A DNA stretch of 64,000 nt, from positions 93,793,588 through 93,857,587 of the forward strand of contig CM055816.1 of NCBI GenBank assembly GCA_029582265.1. The letters are read 5' to 3'. Below the pieces are notes generated by a model. That model was not told the origin of the DNA and searched no databases. It worked only from the letters and a program-made list of their open reading frames with translations. This stretch comes from Zoroaster sp. YZ-2022 (taxonomy: Eukaryota; Echinodermata; Asteroidea; Forcipulatida; Zoroasteridae). A program made the position numbers and the translations under genes. Below are positions 46,601 to 57,736 of the stretch, piece after piece; the stretch's first letter is position 1, and every line of letters starts with the position of its first letter.

Positions 46601-46754
46601 TCACACAAATTACCTATGTAACAGCGTAGTGTTCGCATGTATTCAAGTATTCAATGTTTGTGACATTGTTGAATCAATGTTTTGCTTTTTATTGATGTAC
46701 CTTCCAGTAGTCAATGTGCAGCTAGCTATTCCAGAGCCAGTGAGGAGAGAAATG
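43641..46754 (+). pseudogene. Zinc-finger/tyrosine-recombinase protein, one frameshift
   Basis: A large exon, 43641-45809 (acceptor TTTAG, donor GTAAGT), and a 44-bp exon, 46711-46754, with matching phase. Content in order: acidic repeat-containing start (IQHREESTCKDDD and IQHQEESTCKDDD), SDSDISYLPSESSDSEPE, finger 1 (CIFCNTAKSKLTQHIAKQH), finger 2 (CSICN...H(x4)C), helical core-binding region, then a tyrosine-recombinase catalytic domain: ARRGGEPSRLL (Arg), ATKNRHRVSTMFA, IYKHLGHSEETN and NIYQ (putative Tyr nucleophile). A one-base deletion near 45473 puts the catalytic end in another frame; no intron explains it, so it is a mutation or assembly error. This is a domesticated or mobile Crypton-like recombinase family common in aquatic invertebrates. 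The acidic start and fingers resemble the gene at 0.8-3 kb. Confidence 0.82.
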
Positions 46755-46759
46755 GTAAG

Positions 46760-47320
46760 TGCATACAAACCTTGCATTTTGCTGGCGATGTGATCAGAAA
46801 CTATCTTTACAGCGATAATGTTGCAGAATAAAAGTTGGTTGCAGAAACATAAAACCTCCTTGCGGATATTGTCTTGCCCTAAGGTCTGGTGATAATGTCT
46901 TGTTTCCCAATTTTCGAGACAGCAGAGCCTTCAATTTCATTGCCATGTTTTGAGAATGTGGACGTACGCAGCACAATTACAATGTGAATATATCGCAGGT
47001 CCCAATGTACAAGCTATTGCCAATGACATGTAGTTTACTGGGTACCAGCACGGACCATTCCTCTGTGGTCTGGACCCTGCGAACGGATAGGAAAACATGT
47101 ACAAATAGACTGCACGATCCACACTAATTTCATATGGCAGAATTTTGAGATTGCTCACCAAGAATTTAAATAAAAAAACATTAAACCATATTTGCACTCA
47201 AAAGTTTATTTCTATTCATTTTGTAGGGTTGCCGTGAAATTCTGTGCAGTTTGTCAAATTCTGTGTTCTTTAGCCGTTTCTGCATTTCCGTCCGTGTTTA
47301 CCACAATGCGGAGTCTGTAT
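46760..47320. other. No gene recognised
   Basis: Intron or 3' flank of the recombinase gene; the next exon was not found before the inverted repeat. Confidence 0.4.
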
Positions 47321-47321
47321 A

Positions 47322-47492
47322 TGTCCAACTAATATTGAACAAAAAATTGAATCTTGAGTAAAGTACCCTGTTTGTAGAAAGGTTCTAAAGCATATTCAAA
47401 TATAGATTTAGTTAATTAATATTTTTTTATAAAACCAACTGTTTACAGAAAAAAAGGTTCTGTGATCTGTGTCTGTTTACTGAAATTTAATC
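47322..47492 (-). repeat. Right copy of inverted repeat flanking the recombinase gene
   Basis: Inverted partner of 43107-43261. Its outer edge abuts the truncated end of the gypsy element at about 47500. Confidence 0.85.
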
Positions 47493-47522
47493 ATACCCAG
47501 GGACGACCCTCTAACCGTCACC

Positions 47523-48033
47523 TTACCCGGGAGTAGACTCTCGGCCTGGCTGAATAGTCACAGTCTGATCTAAAACAATGCGGCAACAGATGGGAGTATC
47601 TGTCTCTTTAATACCACGGATAACCACACCATCGATGGTAAGCTCACCTCTACCTGGGTTGATGATGCTGTCATGACATTGAAGAAAATCTATTCCCAGT
47701 ATCCCTGCTGGCTGAATGTCTGCCACAACTACATCATTATGAACCTTCAGTCTACCTAGCTGAAGTATCACTGGTACCTAGCCATCAACTCTGAGGGAGC
47801 TCCCGTTGCCGTTGTCATAGAAAGGTCACAAGAAATGATTTACTCTCTAATACTTTCTGGAAGTAACTGAAAAATCTGTGAGTTTATGACAGTTTGGGAA
47901 GAACCGGTATCAATCAACATCTTGACATCAATACCAAAGATTGAAACAAATACAAACATTGCTGTATGATTAAGAGGATTACGGGTCTGAAAATTTGTTG
48001 TGGGTTGTATGTCGACCCCAGATACAACCGGCC
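47523..48033 (-). pseudogene. Retroviral-type aspartic protease, broken
   Basis: The active-site motif VKMLIDTGSSQTVINS is followed by flap-region residues and GILGIDFLQCHDSIINP near the C-terminus, as in gypsy proteases. An in-frame TAA lies near 47843 and a TAG near 47773, with a frame change between. It follows gag directly, as in a Gag-Pro polyprotein. Confidence 0.78.
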
Positions 48034-49149
48034 CTAGTTTTCCTGACTTGACGCCTTAGAAGGTGCTCTACAAAACCTTTTAACATGACCCGCCTTCCCA
48101 CAGTTGTGACAAATTATGTTCTGTCGTCGGAGGCGTTGTTCTACCAGTTCCTGCACTACTTTGACCTGTTGATTAACCATCTCTTCTAGTTTAGTAATCC
48201 TATCTTCAAGTGTAGTTTGAGGCAAACTTTTTGTTTCAGGCTCTTTTAAAATGGCTACGCGCTGTGGGGTCTCGGTATTATTGTCATTTTCTGCAACAAA
48301 AATATCCTCTTCACGCTGAGCTATTTTGAGTGCTACCTGCAGTGTGGCTGGATCTGCACGGCGTACTTCAGCGCGAATGGCTTTCGGGCGTAGCGCATCA
48401 ACAAAATAACCAACTGCTACACTTTCTCTACTGTCAGTGCCCATGCTACTATATGCATTAGCTACAAGACGCCGGATGTCTTGTGCTAAGGCTGCAAGTT
48501 TCTCGCCACTTTGTCGTTCTCGTTGTTTTAAACGAGACCGATAAGTATCTGCACCATGACTTGGGCTGAAGCGTGCACGAAATTCATCAATCATCTTAAC
48601 AAAATCTGTTTTACCTCCCTCAGGCATATTCCTATAAAACTTCAATGCCTCCCCCCTCAAACTCACTGCAAAATGTTTAACCTTTAGAGTTGCGTCCCAA
48701 CTGTTCAACTCCGCACACAATTCGAAATGTACGAGCCAGTCTTTAAAGTCCGAAGGCCCATCATAATTTGCAGGTATACGTGGCTGCATTCATTCTACAT
48801 AAATTGTGTTTGGATTTGCGTTAGTTTTACTGGATTTTGAGGTTTTCTTTGTACGCATAGTTACATGGTCTAAAGGTGTTGAACCGCCAAACATAGTCCT
48901 AAAGAGGGTAGGCTCATTGGCTATCGGTTGCCCAGGGGCTGGAGGCAATTTGGAATTTTGATCACCGACAGCCAATGAGTCCCGTTCCGCAGCTGGACCT
49001 TGCACCACTTCACTATATAATGAACTTATCTCCGCCTCTAAGTCAGCTATATAGTTCCTTACAGATCTAGTATTTATTAATGATTTTCCTAAAATGTCTT
49101 CATCATCAGTGACTGAAAGGCCAATACCGGAGGTTTTCCTGCGTGCCAT
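48034..49149 (-). pseudogene. Gypsy Gag with zinc knuckle
   Basis: One frame of ~371 codons, broken only by a TGA at 48792-48790 between an N-terminal extension (MARRKTSGIGLS...) and the capsid part. The capsid-like segment has YDGPSDFKDWLVHFELCAEL, AVSLRGEALKFYRNM and ALAQDIRRLVANAYSSMG. A coiled coil (ITKLEEMVNQQVKVVQELVE) follows, then the CCHC knuckle CHNCGKAGHVKRFC. This is standard for Ty3/gypsy Gag, which packages the RNA. The stop could also mark a separate leader ORF. Confidence 0.85.
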
Positions 49150-49203
49150 GGTAAATTATTAATTTGTTTTTAAATTGTTTAATCCCACCGCTGCCACCAA
49201 ATT

Positions 49204-50012
49204 TGTAACGGACCAAGTGGTCAAAGCGTGGGGCTGCCCGGAAGGGCAGCGACTACGCACATTCTAAAAAAAACAAGAATTACTAAAATAAGCCACAAAG
49301 CAACAACAATGACCCACGCATGGCAAACAGGAAATCCGGAGGGCCCTCCAGTCACTTGGAAAGATTTAATTAAATAATGAAATCATGTACATACAGTAAT
49401 AATTAAAGTGCTTATGAACTAATGTTGGATAAATTAATGGGGGCAGAGACCAAGTAAGCGAGTGGTGCTAGGGGGGCTGGTGTACCTTGCACTAAACGTG
49501 CCTAATAAAAAAATGATAACACGCCAGAAATAACTATGAGGGAACTTATAAAAATTATTTAGAAACCATACCTGAAACCATAAATTAAACTCAACAGAAC
49601 CCTCAAAAAGAATGGTTGCCTCCAACACTCACATGTCGATGTTTGAAATGCACTGCCAACGCCCCACCAGCACCACTAAGCTTTTATACCCAGCCTCTGC
49701 CCGCCAGACTAACCCCCCAAAGAAACTCTATGCAAATAAATGGCTGGTAAGAAAAGGAACTTGGCTGGTAGAAGAAACACAATAAAACCTAATCCCAAGT
49801 AATCCCCTTTAACTAACTCAATTCTAAAGAAACAAAACAAAAGCTCTCCTGGCCCCAGCCAGTTTAAAAAGATTGAATGTGCTCATACCTGGATTCTTGT
49901 GGAGACCCAAGACAATAGGGACAAAAGGTCTCCACAAGAGATTTCTAAAGAGGGTGCTCCACAAGTATGCGTTTTTAAGAATGTGTCCACCATTGAATGC
50001 ACATCTGTTACA
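49204..50012 (-). repeat. 5' LTR of the gypsy element
   Basis: On the minus strand it starts TGTAACAGATGT and ends GGTCCGTTACA, giving TG...CA ends with a short inverted TGTAAC/GTTACA. The internal end is next to the gypsy-like TTTGGTGGCAGCGGTGGGAT. A TATA box (GGGTATAAAAG) lies at about 49680-49690. The outer boundary is inferred because no second LTR is present for comparison. Confidence 0.65.
49896..49938. repeat. Perfect 12-bp stem-loop in the LTR
   Basis: CTTGTGGAGACC (49896-49907) pairs perfectly with GGTCTCCACAAG (49927-49938) around a 19-nt loop. Confidence 0.85.
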
Positions 50013-50018
50013 GTATCA

Positions 50019-50180
50019 AGTATAAACACCCCATGGGACGACCGCATAGTACAGTATAGTCATGCTCCACCTTTAGGGCGACCACATAGAAATGAGGTAG
50101 TATAAACACCCCATGGGACGACCACATAGTACAGTATAGTCATGCCCCCACCTTTAGGGCGACCACATAGAAACAAATGA
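50019..50180. repeat. Two-copy 80-bp tandem repeat
   Basis: AGTATAAACACCCCATGGGA... at 50019 repeats at 50099 with a few changes. It lies directly outside the proposed LTR edge. Confidence 0.9.
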
Positions 50181-50506
50181 GACATTAATTTTCAGTCACT
50201 GTGTTAATCTTAAACCATAGAGCAACTTAAACTAGTACTGTGTACATGTACATCAATTGTATACCCTGTGGGAAAACCTGGTTTGATCGTGAAGATACTG
50301 CCCCTTTAAGGCAAGGGGTGACATTTTATTTAATGATAACACATTCTACTTTAAAGGGATGGTGAAACACTGACTTTAAAAATCTGTTTTCTCCCCCCCC
50401 CCCCCTCTCTCTCTCATTATCACCAACCTTTTCTTGATGAAATCAGCGTCATGGCTTCATAAAATAACTTTACAAATTCTTTCTTCTTTTGTGATCCTTC
50501 TTCACT

Positions 50507-50596
50507 GCGTGGTAATGACCGGGTTGGTGGCTGGCTGCTGTTATTCGGCTCAGTCCATTAACAGCAGCCAGCCACCAACCAAGGTCCCTACCACGC
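50507..50596. repeat. Long near-perfect hairpin
   Basis: A 22-bp perfect stem, GGTTGGTGGCTGGCTGCTGT(TA) at 50522-50543 with 50559-50580, extends outward with two mismatches to 50507 and 50596. Arms are ~37 bp with a 15-nt loop. Confidence 0.92.
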
Positions 50597-50911
50597 AGAC
50601 CAGGTCCTCACACTGTTATTACCATTAATAAATACCTTTTTTCATGAAAGAAATTGTTAAAACGGTCAAAAGTACATCAAAATAGCTATTTAAAATTTAA
50701 ATCAAATATTTTGGGTCAAATCAGCCAAAAGATTGGGCTATAAATCTTTAACAACCAAGTCCAGTTTTACAACATTTTGACAGCTCTGCTCAGAATGACC
50801 ATTGTACCCACATACATGTACACCTATAACATACTGCACATGTACCAGTAAGTAAAATCACAAGTCTATTTTATACACTCATACTGACATTTGACAGCAA
50901 ACCGCAGAATT

Positions 50912-53637
50912 CTAAGAAACCTTTGTGCCTTTATGATTCTGTATTCTTTGCGATTCTCTTACGCAAGTTATCTTCTCAATAATATAACGGTTTACCTTTG
51001 AAACCTCTGCCTGGCCATATCGTTGGCGTACTAAAGCCTTAATGGCACTGACTGTATTGGGATCTATTGTTGTTCGAGCTGAGTTGGTCCCTCTATTATT
51101 AGGTGTTTTCCCATCCTGTGAGGAGTGACGCAACTTACCACAAAATCTTATCTGTAGAATTTTGGTAAATAGCGATGGTTTTCTTTTTCTTTCCAGTATC
51201 ACCAAGTCCTGCGGTTGTAAACGCTACAAGAAAGAAAATGTGAAATTTTATACTGCATTACTTAGTTTGGATGAGAAGGGTGACTAGAAATAGTACAAGA
51301 ACAACTTGTGAAAATTGAAGCGGCATAATATCTAGTTTGGTTTAGGAGAAGACAAACTATCTGTCACGTTTCATGGCCATTAACCCTGTGTAATATTACA
51401 TGTTTATCTTGAATAGCAGTGGTGCTGGCAGCACCTTCTGATGGATCATTATTTGCAAGGGCGACAGCAGGAGTAGGGGCGACAGCTGTTGACTGGCGAA
51501 GTGATGGTGCTTGGTAGTCAGTTTGATCTTTCTCTGAATTAAAAACAATATAGCACTTGAAGTTAATTTTCAGAGTTAGGCAGAAAACAACACTTGAGGT
51601 TTTTTGAAGTAGCCTCCATGCTAATGTTTATGACTCTGTATGACCCAAACAAGGCATTAACAACACCTATTTTTAAAGCAGTTAATTACTGTGACTTGAA
51701 TCATCCCATTATTGTGTTCCTACTTGGTAAATTTGTCTCTATAAATTGTCTTGTGTAATTTATATAAAGGAAAGCAATTGTCTAAACCCACTTCAAATGC
51801 CTGTTCTCCAAAAACAATTTCTTTTTGCTAGGTTTCAATTTGTTACTCAAACCAAACACACTAAATAAAAGCTGGTAATATACCATTTCTACTCTTATTG
51901 ATAGCCCAATTTGAAAATTTTGATCTAGACTCATTTTCCCGGCGTTATAAAAACATACCTTCCAGTTTGTCAAGTAGCCTTTGTTGAAGCTTAATGTTCA
52001 ACTTTCTAAGTTTTCTGTTTTCCTGCTTTATTTCTTCAAGCGCCAAACACGTCGTACAGTCATGCTGTTCCTCTGCAACTGAAGGGCCATTCCTCTTCTG
52101 AAACATTAATGAACATCAGCTGAGCAATTTAGAAGGAAAGTGTTACAGTATAGGCTAACTAAGCAGGATGCGTCCTAAGCAGGAGGCAAGGCAGAAAAGG
52201 ACACCTTATAATAACTGCATTTATATCGTGCGGAAAATGGAACAAGGCATTGTTTTACAATCAGGTGATCAAGTTTATGGAATTATGGCATATGAAAAAG
52301 AAGCATCCAATTATATAGCACCTGGCAAGAGTGTATGAAAAATAATTTCATGTAAATTTCCATTCAAATGACACCAAGGTAAAGACCAGGGGGTAGGAAA
52401 AATATCTTACATACTTAAAATCCACACATGAACCATGATCCTGAGTTGTTTCTCTTGGAGACTTTGTCCCATCCCTTAGATGCAATTTTCTTTGCCTTTT
52501 CCTTAACGTTGTGATAAAGCCAATCATGGCGTCTTTGGTAGTCAAGATGCCAGTAGTCACTCCATATGTTTTTCCGCATTTCCTCTGACACCTTCTCGAA
52601 GCATTTCCTTCTGCAGTGTGTTCTTTGCGATGTTTTTTCTTTGGAGCTGCAATGCAATGATAAGAGAGGAGAAATCTGCATTATTTAATACTAACATTTC
52701 AAAAGAAAAAAATTTCAAAATCGAACATTTTTGAAAGATAAAAATAATGGAGCAAGATGAAGTAAATACGGTATGTTCATGTGTCATTAATGTGCACTGT
52801 GCATGCATAATAAATACAAAATAATTTATTTAAAAAAATTCAAAAATAAAGATTTCCTTGACTAATTAAAAATGTGGTAGGCATACATTAGAAAGCTCTG
52901 GATGGTGGAAGAATATGATTATACAATGTATGTTTAACAATTGTTTTAATAATGAAGATTAATTGAGAAAAAGGAATATGAGATTTGACATACGTTGTTT
53001 TGCAACACCATCGTTGTCATGTATATCATCGACATGAACAGCATTGATTTCATGTACAGCGGCAGCATCATCGTTGTCATGAACAGTGTTGGTTTCATGT
53101 ACAACGTCATCATTGTCATGAACAGCGTTGGTTTCATGTACAGCATCATCGTTGTCATGAAGTGTTGGTTTCATGTACAGCGTCATCATTGTCATGAACA
53201 GCGTTGGTTTCATGTACAGCATCATCGTTGTCATGAAGTGTTGGTTTCATGTACAGCGTCATCATTGTCATGAACAGCGTTGGTTTCATGTACAGCATCA
53301 TCGTTGTCATGAACAGCGTTGGTTTCATGTACAGTGTCATCGTTGTCATGAACAGCGTTGGTTTCATGTACAGCATCATCGTTGTCATGAACAGCATCAT
53401 CGTTGTCATGAACAGCATCATCGTTGTCATGAACAGCGTTGGTTTCATGTACAGCGTCATCGTTGTCATGAACAGCGTTGGTTTCATGTACATTCATCGT
53501 TGTCATGAACAGCGTTGGTTTCATGTACAGCATCATCGTTGTTATGAACATCATCGTTGTCACCATGCCCATAATCTATTTCATGTACAGATGCCTCATC
53601 AATTTCCATAGGTTCTTCCTCATAGGAGATATCTGAC
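50912..53637 (-). CDS. BEN-domain protein with coiled coil and acidic repeat
   Basis: Exons read right to left. About 53637-52995 is an acidic start (SYEEEPMEIDEASVHEIDYG) running into a His/Asp/Asn-rich tandem repeat. 52646-52415 has HCRRKCFEKVSEEMRKNIWS and HLDYQRRHDWLYHNV, a Cys-containing helical module. 52097-51959 is a coiled coil (EIKQENRKLRKLNIKLQQRL). 51533-51400 is a Pro/Ala/Thr linker. 51223-50912 is the BEN domain (KPSLFTKILQIRFCGKLRHS, TIDPNTVSAIKALVRQRYGQ) to a stop. BEN domains bind DNA and recruit chromatin regulators; the coiled coil plus BEN order resembles BEND5-type proteins. A possible 5' exon ends at a GTAATA donor near 54727. Repeat-length change introduces a frameshift in the first exon, so the N-terminus is uncertain. 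Confidence 0.65.
53000..53570. repeat. ~38-bp minisatellite in the first exon of the BEN gene
   Basis: About 15 variant units of GAACAGCGTTGGTTTCATGT + ACAGCGTCATCGTTGTCAT, some reduced to a shorter (~21-bp) form at 53385-53435. On the minus strand one frame encodes repeats of VHETNAVHDNDDA. Units of non-multiple-of-three length break that frame. Confidence 0.92.
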
Positions 53638-53639
53638 AA

Positions 53640-55170
53640 GAAACAACATTATGAAATGTAATATAAATAGTATGTGTGTTTATTTCAACCAACTAAATGG
53701 ATGGTCCATCTTGGATTAAATCATAAGTCGTAAATGATCTATATATAATAACCTCATTTGTGACACACATGTACCTGAATAGAATTTCCACTGAATTCCA
53801 ATCTGCTAAATTAAGCAGAGAATGAAGCAAATAATAAAGCAATTATTTAATATCACCCATCAGTCTCCCACAGGAGAAATTACACTCTATAGGCAATGAA
53901 AACAAAACATGTGATTTTGCCTTTATGTGACCAATTATTATTCAAATCCATCTTTAGTGAGCAACATAAAAAGATATGTCTGTCCACTAAAGCAAAAATA
54001 TATAGACACCCCAAACATGATGGTACATTTTTATGTAATGCATTCATGACAGACTATTTTTCAAGTTCCATACAATTAAATTGCAAGGATTGTTGCTGCA
54101 GAACAGGCAATGCACTTGGATCATTCACAACTCCATGATAACATCTATGAATTGTTTTGGCACTTTCTTATTAGATGGTTGAAAATAAAATGAAAAATTC
54201 TACCAATAATACACAAAATTATCAAATCTTCTGAGTGCATTAATTACAGTATCATGATTCATGTTACAAAATAAGGTTATTACTATGAAATTCCCCTTTA
54301 TAAACATAGGCCAACACTTTTACTTACCATTTTGTTCATTCAAAACAAACGGATTGCCAACTTCAATTGCATTGAGGAGCATCGTTGCAGCACTTAGATA
54401 TTCATGTGTAAATATAATTTTAAAGAATAATTTTATGTGTCATTAGCTGCATTTTACCTACATAAACATTATTGTAAACAATTATTAATAAGTAATACAA
54501 ACTGATTTTTGTTTTCCTATCTATGCAAAGCATTTAATTATGTTTTTTTCTTTAAAGATTGAAATATTCAATACTTTAATAGCTTACTGTATGCATAACG
54601 TTACAAATCCAGGTTATGTAGGCCTAGAGCATATGCCTTAACGTTAGGCTAAGGCTAAGCGTAGCTCAGCAGCAGCCCACAGTAATTTTTGTCTATGCAG
54701 TAGCGGTAGGCCTAAACAAAATATTACCTGTCTTTTTCTTTTGTTGGCCTTCACGTACGTTCTGTGGCAAAGTTTAGCTTGTGCGCATGCGCAACTTCAA
54801 GGCTTATTAGCATACTAAGTAGGCGATGTAAACAAACGAGGTTTTCGCGGGGTTTTTCGTCATCACTGTTAGCCGCATTATTCATGATTGTATCAGTTTA
54901 TTGACCCTTATTATGTTAACAAGGCTTCTTTCACGTCATGTTGAGTCTAATTTCCACAAAATCCAAACAGAAAATCCCTGCGAATTTGTTCGTGGATAAA
55001 ATAGTCAACTCGGGGACATTTTTGTCATTGGATACTAAGGCACTTCTGTTTGGGCTATAAAAACGATGTTAAAGTTTTTAGGGAAAAATCAAAAAATAGA
55101 AATGATTCATGAGGGTATGAAGTTCCCGGATGTGTAAATATTGCGTTACTACCATTTTTCTTTTGGTAGT
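53640..55170. other. No gene recognised
   Basis: Intron and 5' flank of the BEN gene. The segment 54600-54900 is less AT-rich and may hold its promoter. Confidence 0.4.
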
Positions 55171-55172
55171 GA

Positions 55173-55610
55173 CTAGAGGTTTGCATATATTGAAAATTCT
55201 GTTGTTACCCCTCCCGATTGATGTAGTTTGTCTTTAGTACATGGGTGGCAATTCTCTCCATATCCTTTGTGATGGGAGCTGTCAGGGGCCTTTGTAAGAT
55301 TTGTTTCAATCTCTGTTGGTTGATCCAAATGTCTCGTAGGGTCAGTTGCTGCTGGCCTTCCTCGCTTTTTCTTGCATGGCCGGCCTATGTCACCTATGCT
55401 TTGCTGTGAATTAAACTCCCGGCAAATTTCACAAGGATTTCCATGTTCAGGCCAGTGGAGACGAGGTATCTCTGGGTATTTGTGGTTTTTGTTAATTTTT
55501 GACAGACAGCTTAAGCAGATATGAGAAGGGTGCTGCTGTGGGTTATCACATGTCAAATCTAGTGAGAAAATGTCCTTGACCCTTGCATACAAACGCGGCT
55601 TGAGTTTGGT
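55173..55610 (-). CDS. RAG1-like N-terminal zinc-binding domain exon
   Basis: The frame reads KPRLYARVKDIFSLDLTCDN, HPSHICLSCLSKI, LHWPEHGNPCEICREF and GRPCKKKRGRP, then a Ser/His/Thr-rich tail to the stop at 55173. The arrangement (hydrophobic 'VKDIFSLDL', C-x2-C, ~30 residues, W-x-x-H...C-x2-C, basic GRP tail) matches the zinc-binding region upstream of the RAG1 core, also found alone in invertebrate proteins and RAG-like transposons. No RAG core (DDE) is present nearby. It may be a stand-alone zinc-binding protein, a transposon remnant or a single exon of a larger gene. The frame is closed upstream by a stop at about 55618, with a possible AG acceptor there. Confidence 0.55.
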   Translation of the reverse strand, partial: TKLKPRLYARVKDIFSLDLTCDNPQQHPSHICLSCLSKINKNHKYPEIPRLHWPEHGNPCEICREFNSQQSIGDIGRPCKKKRGRPAATDPTRHLDQPTEIETNLTKAPDSSHHKGYGENCHPCTKDKLHQSGGVTTEFSIYANL

Positions 55611-55619
55611 GTAGAGTTA

Positions 55620-57300
55620 TCTCGTACAAGTGATTGTAAATGACTTCGTGCGAAGTACGGGGTTTATCGATTGAGCCAAAGATTGAATAAACACACAACA
55701 ATGAGACAGGATTACCAGTTGACGATCACTTTTTTTTTATTAGTCACTGATGCAAACTCATCAGTTCCTCTCTTTATCCCAATCAATCTCCGACTGACTT
55801 CTTATTCCATCAGCAAACATATTTAACCTCTTTACTTATTATTTTCATTCTAGAACAAAATATTATTTTCTTAGAAAGATCAACTCACGCATACGCTTAC
55901 GCACGCATGCAGCACGCGTACGCATGCAGCTCGCGTGTAAAGCAAGGGAATCATTTTAATAACAATAATTAATTTTCTGATTAATTTATGTTATTATCAC
56001 CATATCACTACAACTGATTTAGATTTTCGTTTCGCTTTATAGGCTGAGCTCATTTGTCTGTTTCCACAGATTCGACAAAGTGCTTCCAGAACAGTAAGAT
56101 GATGCTCCATTTTATAGTTTCTGAAATGCCCCAAAAAGGAAAAAAAATGTAGTAAGAAAGTGTAAGCGCGTTGGTAAATTCAAACCATTCATCTCGCGAA
56201 AACTATTTTCCAATTCTTCACAAAAACTTTTGAAACTGAGAACTTATGGATTTAAATTAAGTGTTTTTTAACCCTTACTTTTTTTTAAATATAAATAATT
56301 ACCTTAGCAACCAATTTTTGGTCCATTACACATCTTCTTGGTAGTTTTGTCACTCAATGTGCTTGTGTGTCGTTTATTCATGAGTTGGAGTGTTTGTAAC
56401 GTCAATTTGAAGGAAAAGTTATTTAAACTCGGCGCGCTAGATAGGGTCAAAGTTGATTGTTTACACGAAGGCGACCTCTGTTGTCAAGGAATGTTGCAGT
56501 ACCGCGGGAACTGTACTTGCCTGCGCGGGTACCAGCACGCTGGTGCACGATTCTAAACTAAATATTGCAGGGCCAATGGGAGCAGAACGTACGTGCCTTG
56601 TCAGCGACACCATGAGGCTTGTTTTTCTGTAAAGCCAACTCCAGAAGGATCCTGCCTCTATTCATGATGACCTCGACTTGAACTAGTATTACATTTTTAG
56701 TAAATTAAATGTAATTATATGTTTGTGGTTAAAATGCCAATTCACGTCTGTGTGACAACTTTTAGCTCAACAATAGCGCCCTCAATAGTTCCTTTCTAAC
56801 TAGATAAAATGATGTAAGTGGAACATACATTGTCCAAAGTTTGAGTGCAATTTTGTTGAAATGGTGTATGTCACATATACATTTAGAAAGCCATGTTTGA
56901 TTAATTTGCTAAAGTGGTGTATGTCAGAGATACAACACTTTACCTTATTTTCAGCTTTCCAAATAAATGTAAGTTTGACATACACCGTTTTTGTAAATTA
57001 GTCACAAACTTTGAATTTTTAAGGCTAACATACAGAGTGTATCTTCCAAACGATTCATTGCCTGATGTTGAGAGTTTCAGAATCGTAAATAGCGCCCTCA
57101 CTTTTAGTGGGAATGGCTTTATCTCAAAATCTCCAAAAATGTACTTACATCATTTTACCAAAATAGGGCCGCATAATGTTGCAGGTAATGGCATTTCAAT
57201 AAAATGTGCTGGTTTATTTTACAAAATATAAATTTAAACATAAATGTTGTCACTCACCAAACCACGTTTTGATTTTGTAAAAACTGTCATCATGGTAGTC
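55620..57300. other. No gene recognised
   Basis: Includes a short Cys-containing frame at 56338-56556 (+) without a recognisable domain and two GGTGTATGTC repeats (56861-56935). Otherwise AT-rich. Confidence 0.4.
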
Positions 57301-57736
57301 CCAGTCTCATTCTCATCCGAAGTCACTCAAGGTAATCTTACTATTTTGTTTCAGAATTTCCTTGAGCCTCTTTGAAGAGGAGGCTGCTTTCTCCATTTTT
57401 TCTTCTGAAAGTCAAAGGCCCATCAAAATAATTTAGTCGTACATGATTCCTATAATAAAACAATTGAAACATGATCTGTAATGAGAGAAAAAAAAAACGT
57501 GGGAAAAAGTGGGAAAAAGCTTGGGGGAATTTATCTGAATCATGGCCATCAGCAATTTATGAGCAAATTAACTTTGGTGTACATACCCCCCTCCCCCCCC
57601 CCCCCATAATGCCACATTGCCCTCCATTTGCTGTGAACTTTAACAGGGCTTTTCATTTTGATTAAGATACTTTTCAGTTTAACTTTGAAAAAGCTGTCAA
57701 AATAAAGCACCTTAAAAAATGGGAAACCTATCTTAC

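Larger units (their letters stand above)
47500..50012 (-). mobile_element. Ty3/gypsy LTR retrotransposon, 5' part only (LTR-gag-protease)
   Basis: On the minus strand: LTR (50012-49204), a primer-binding/leader segment containing TTTGGTGGCAGCGGTGGGAT, gag (49149-48034) and protease (to 47523). Homology stops at about 47500, so reverse transcriptase, RNase H, integrase and the 3' LTR are absent. Stops in gag and protease show it is dead. Confidence 0.85.

Noticed and set aside
49434..49628. 64-aa minus-strand ORF
   Set aside because: Located within the proposed LTR, downstream of its TATA box, with no recognisable domain.
52995..53611. Plus-strand ORFs in the 38-bp repeat
   Set aside because: All frames of the minisatellite are open; only the minus-strand acidic frame connects to a splice-consistent gene.
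56338..56556. 72-aa Cys-containing plus-strand ORF
   Set aside because: Short, with no signal peptide cleavage logic or recognisable domain and no splice partners.
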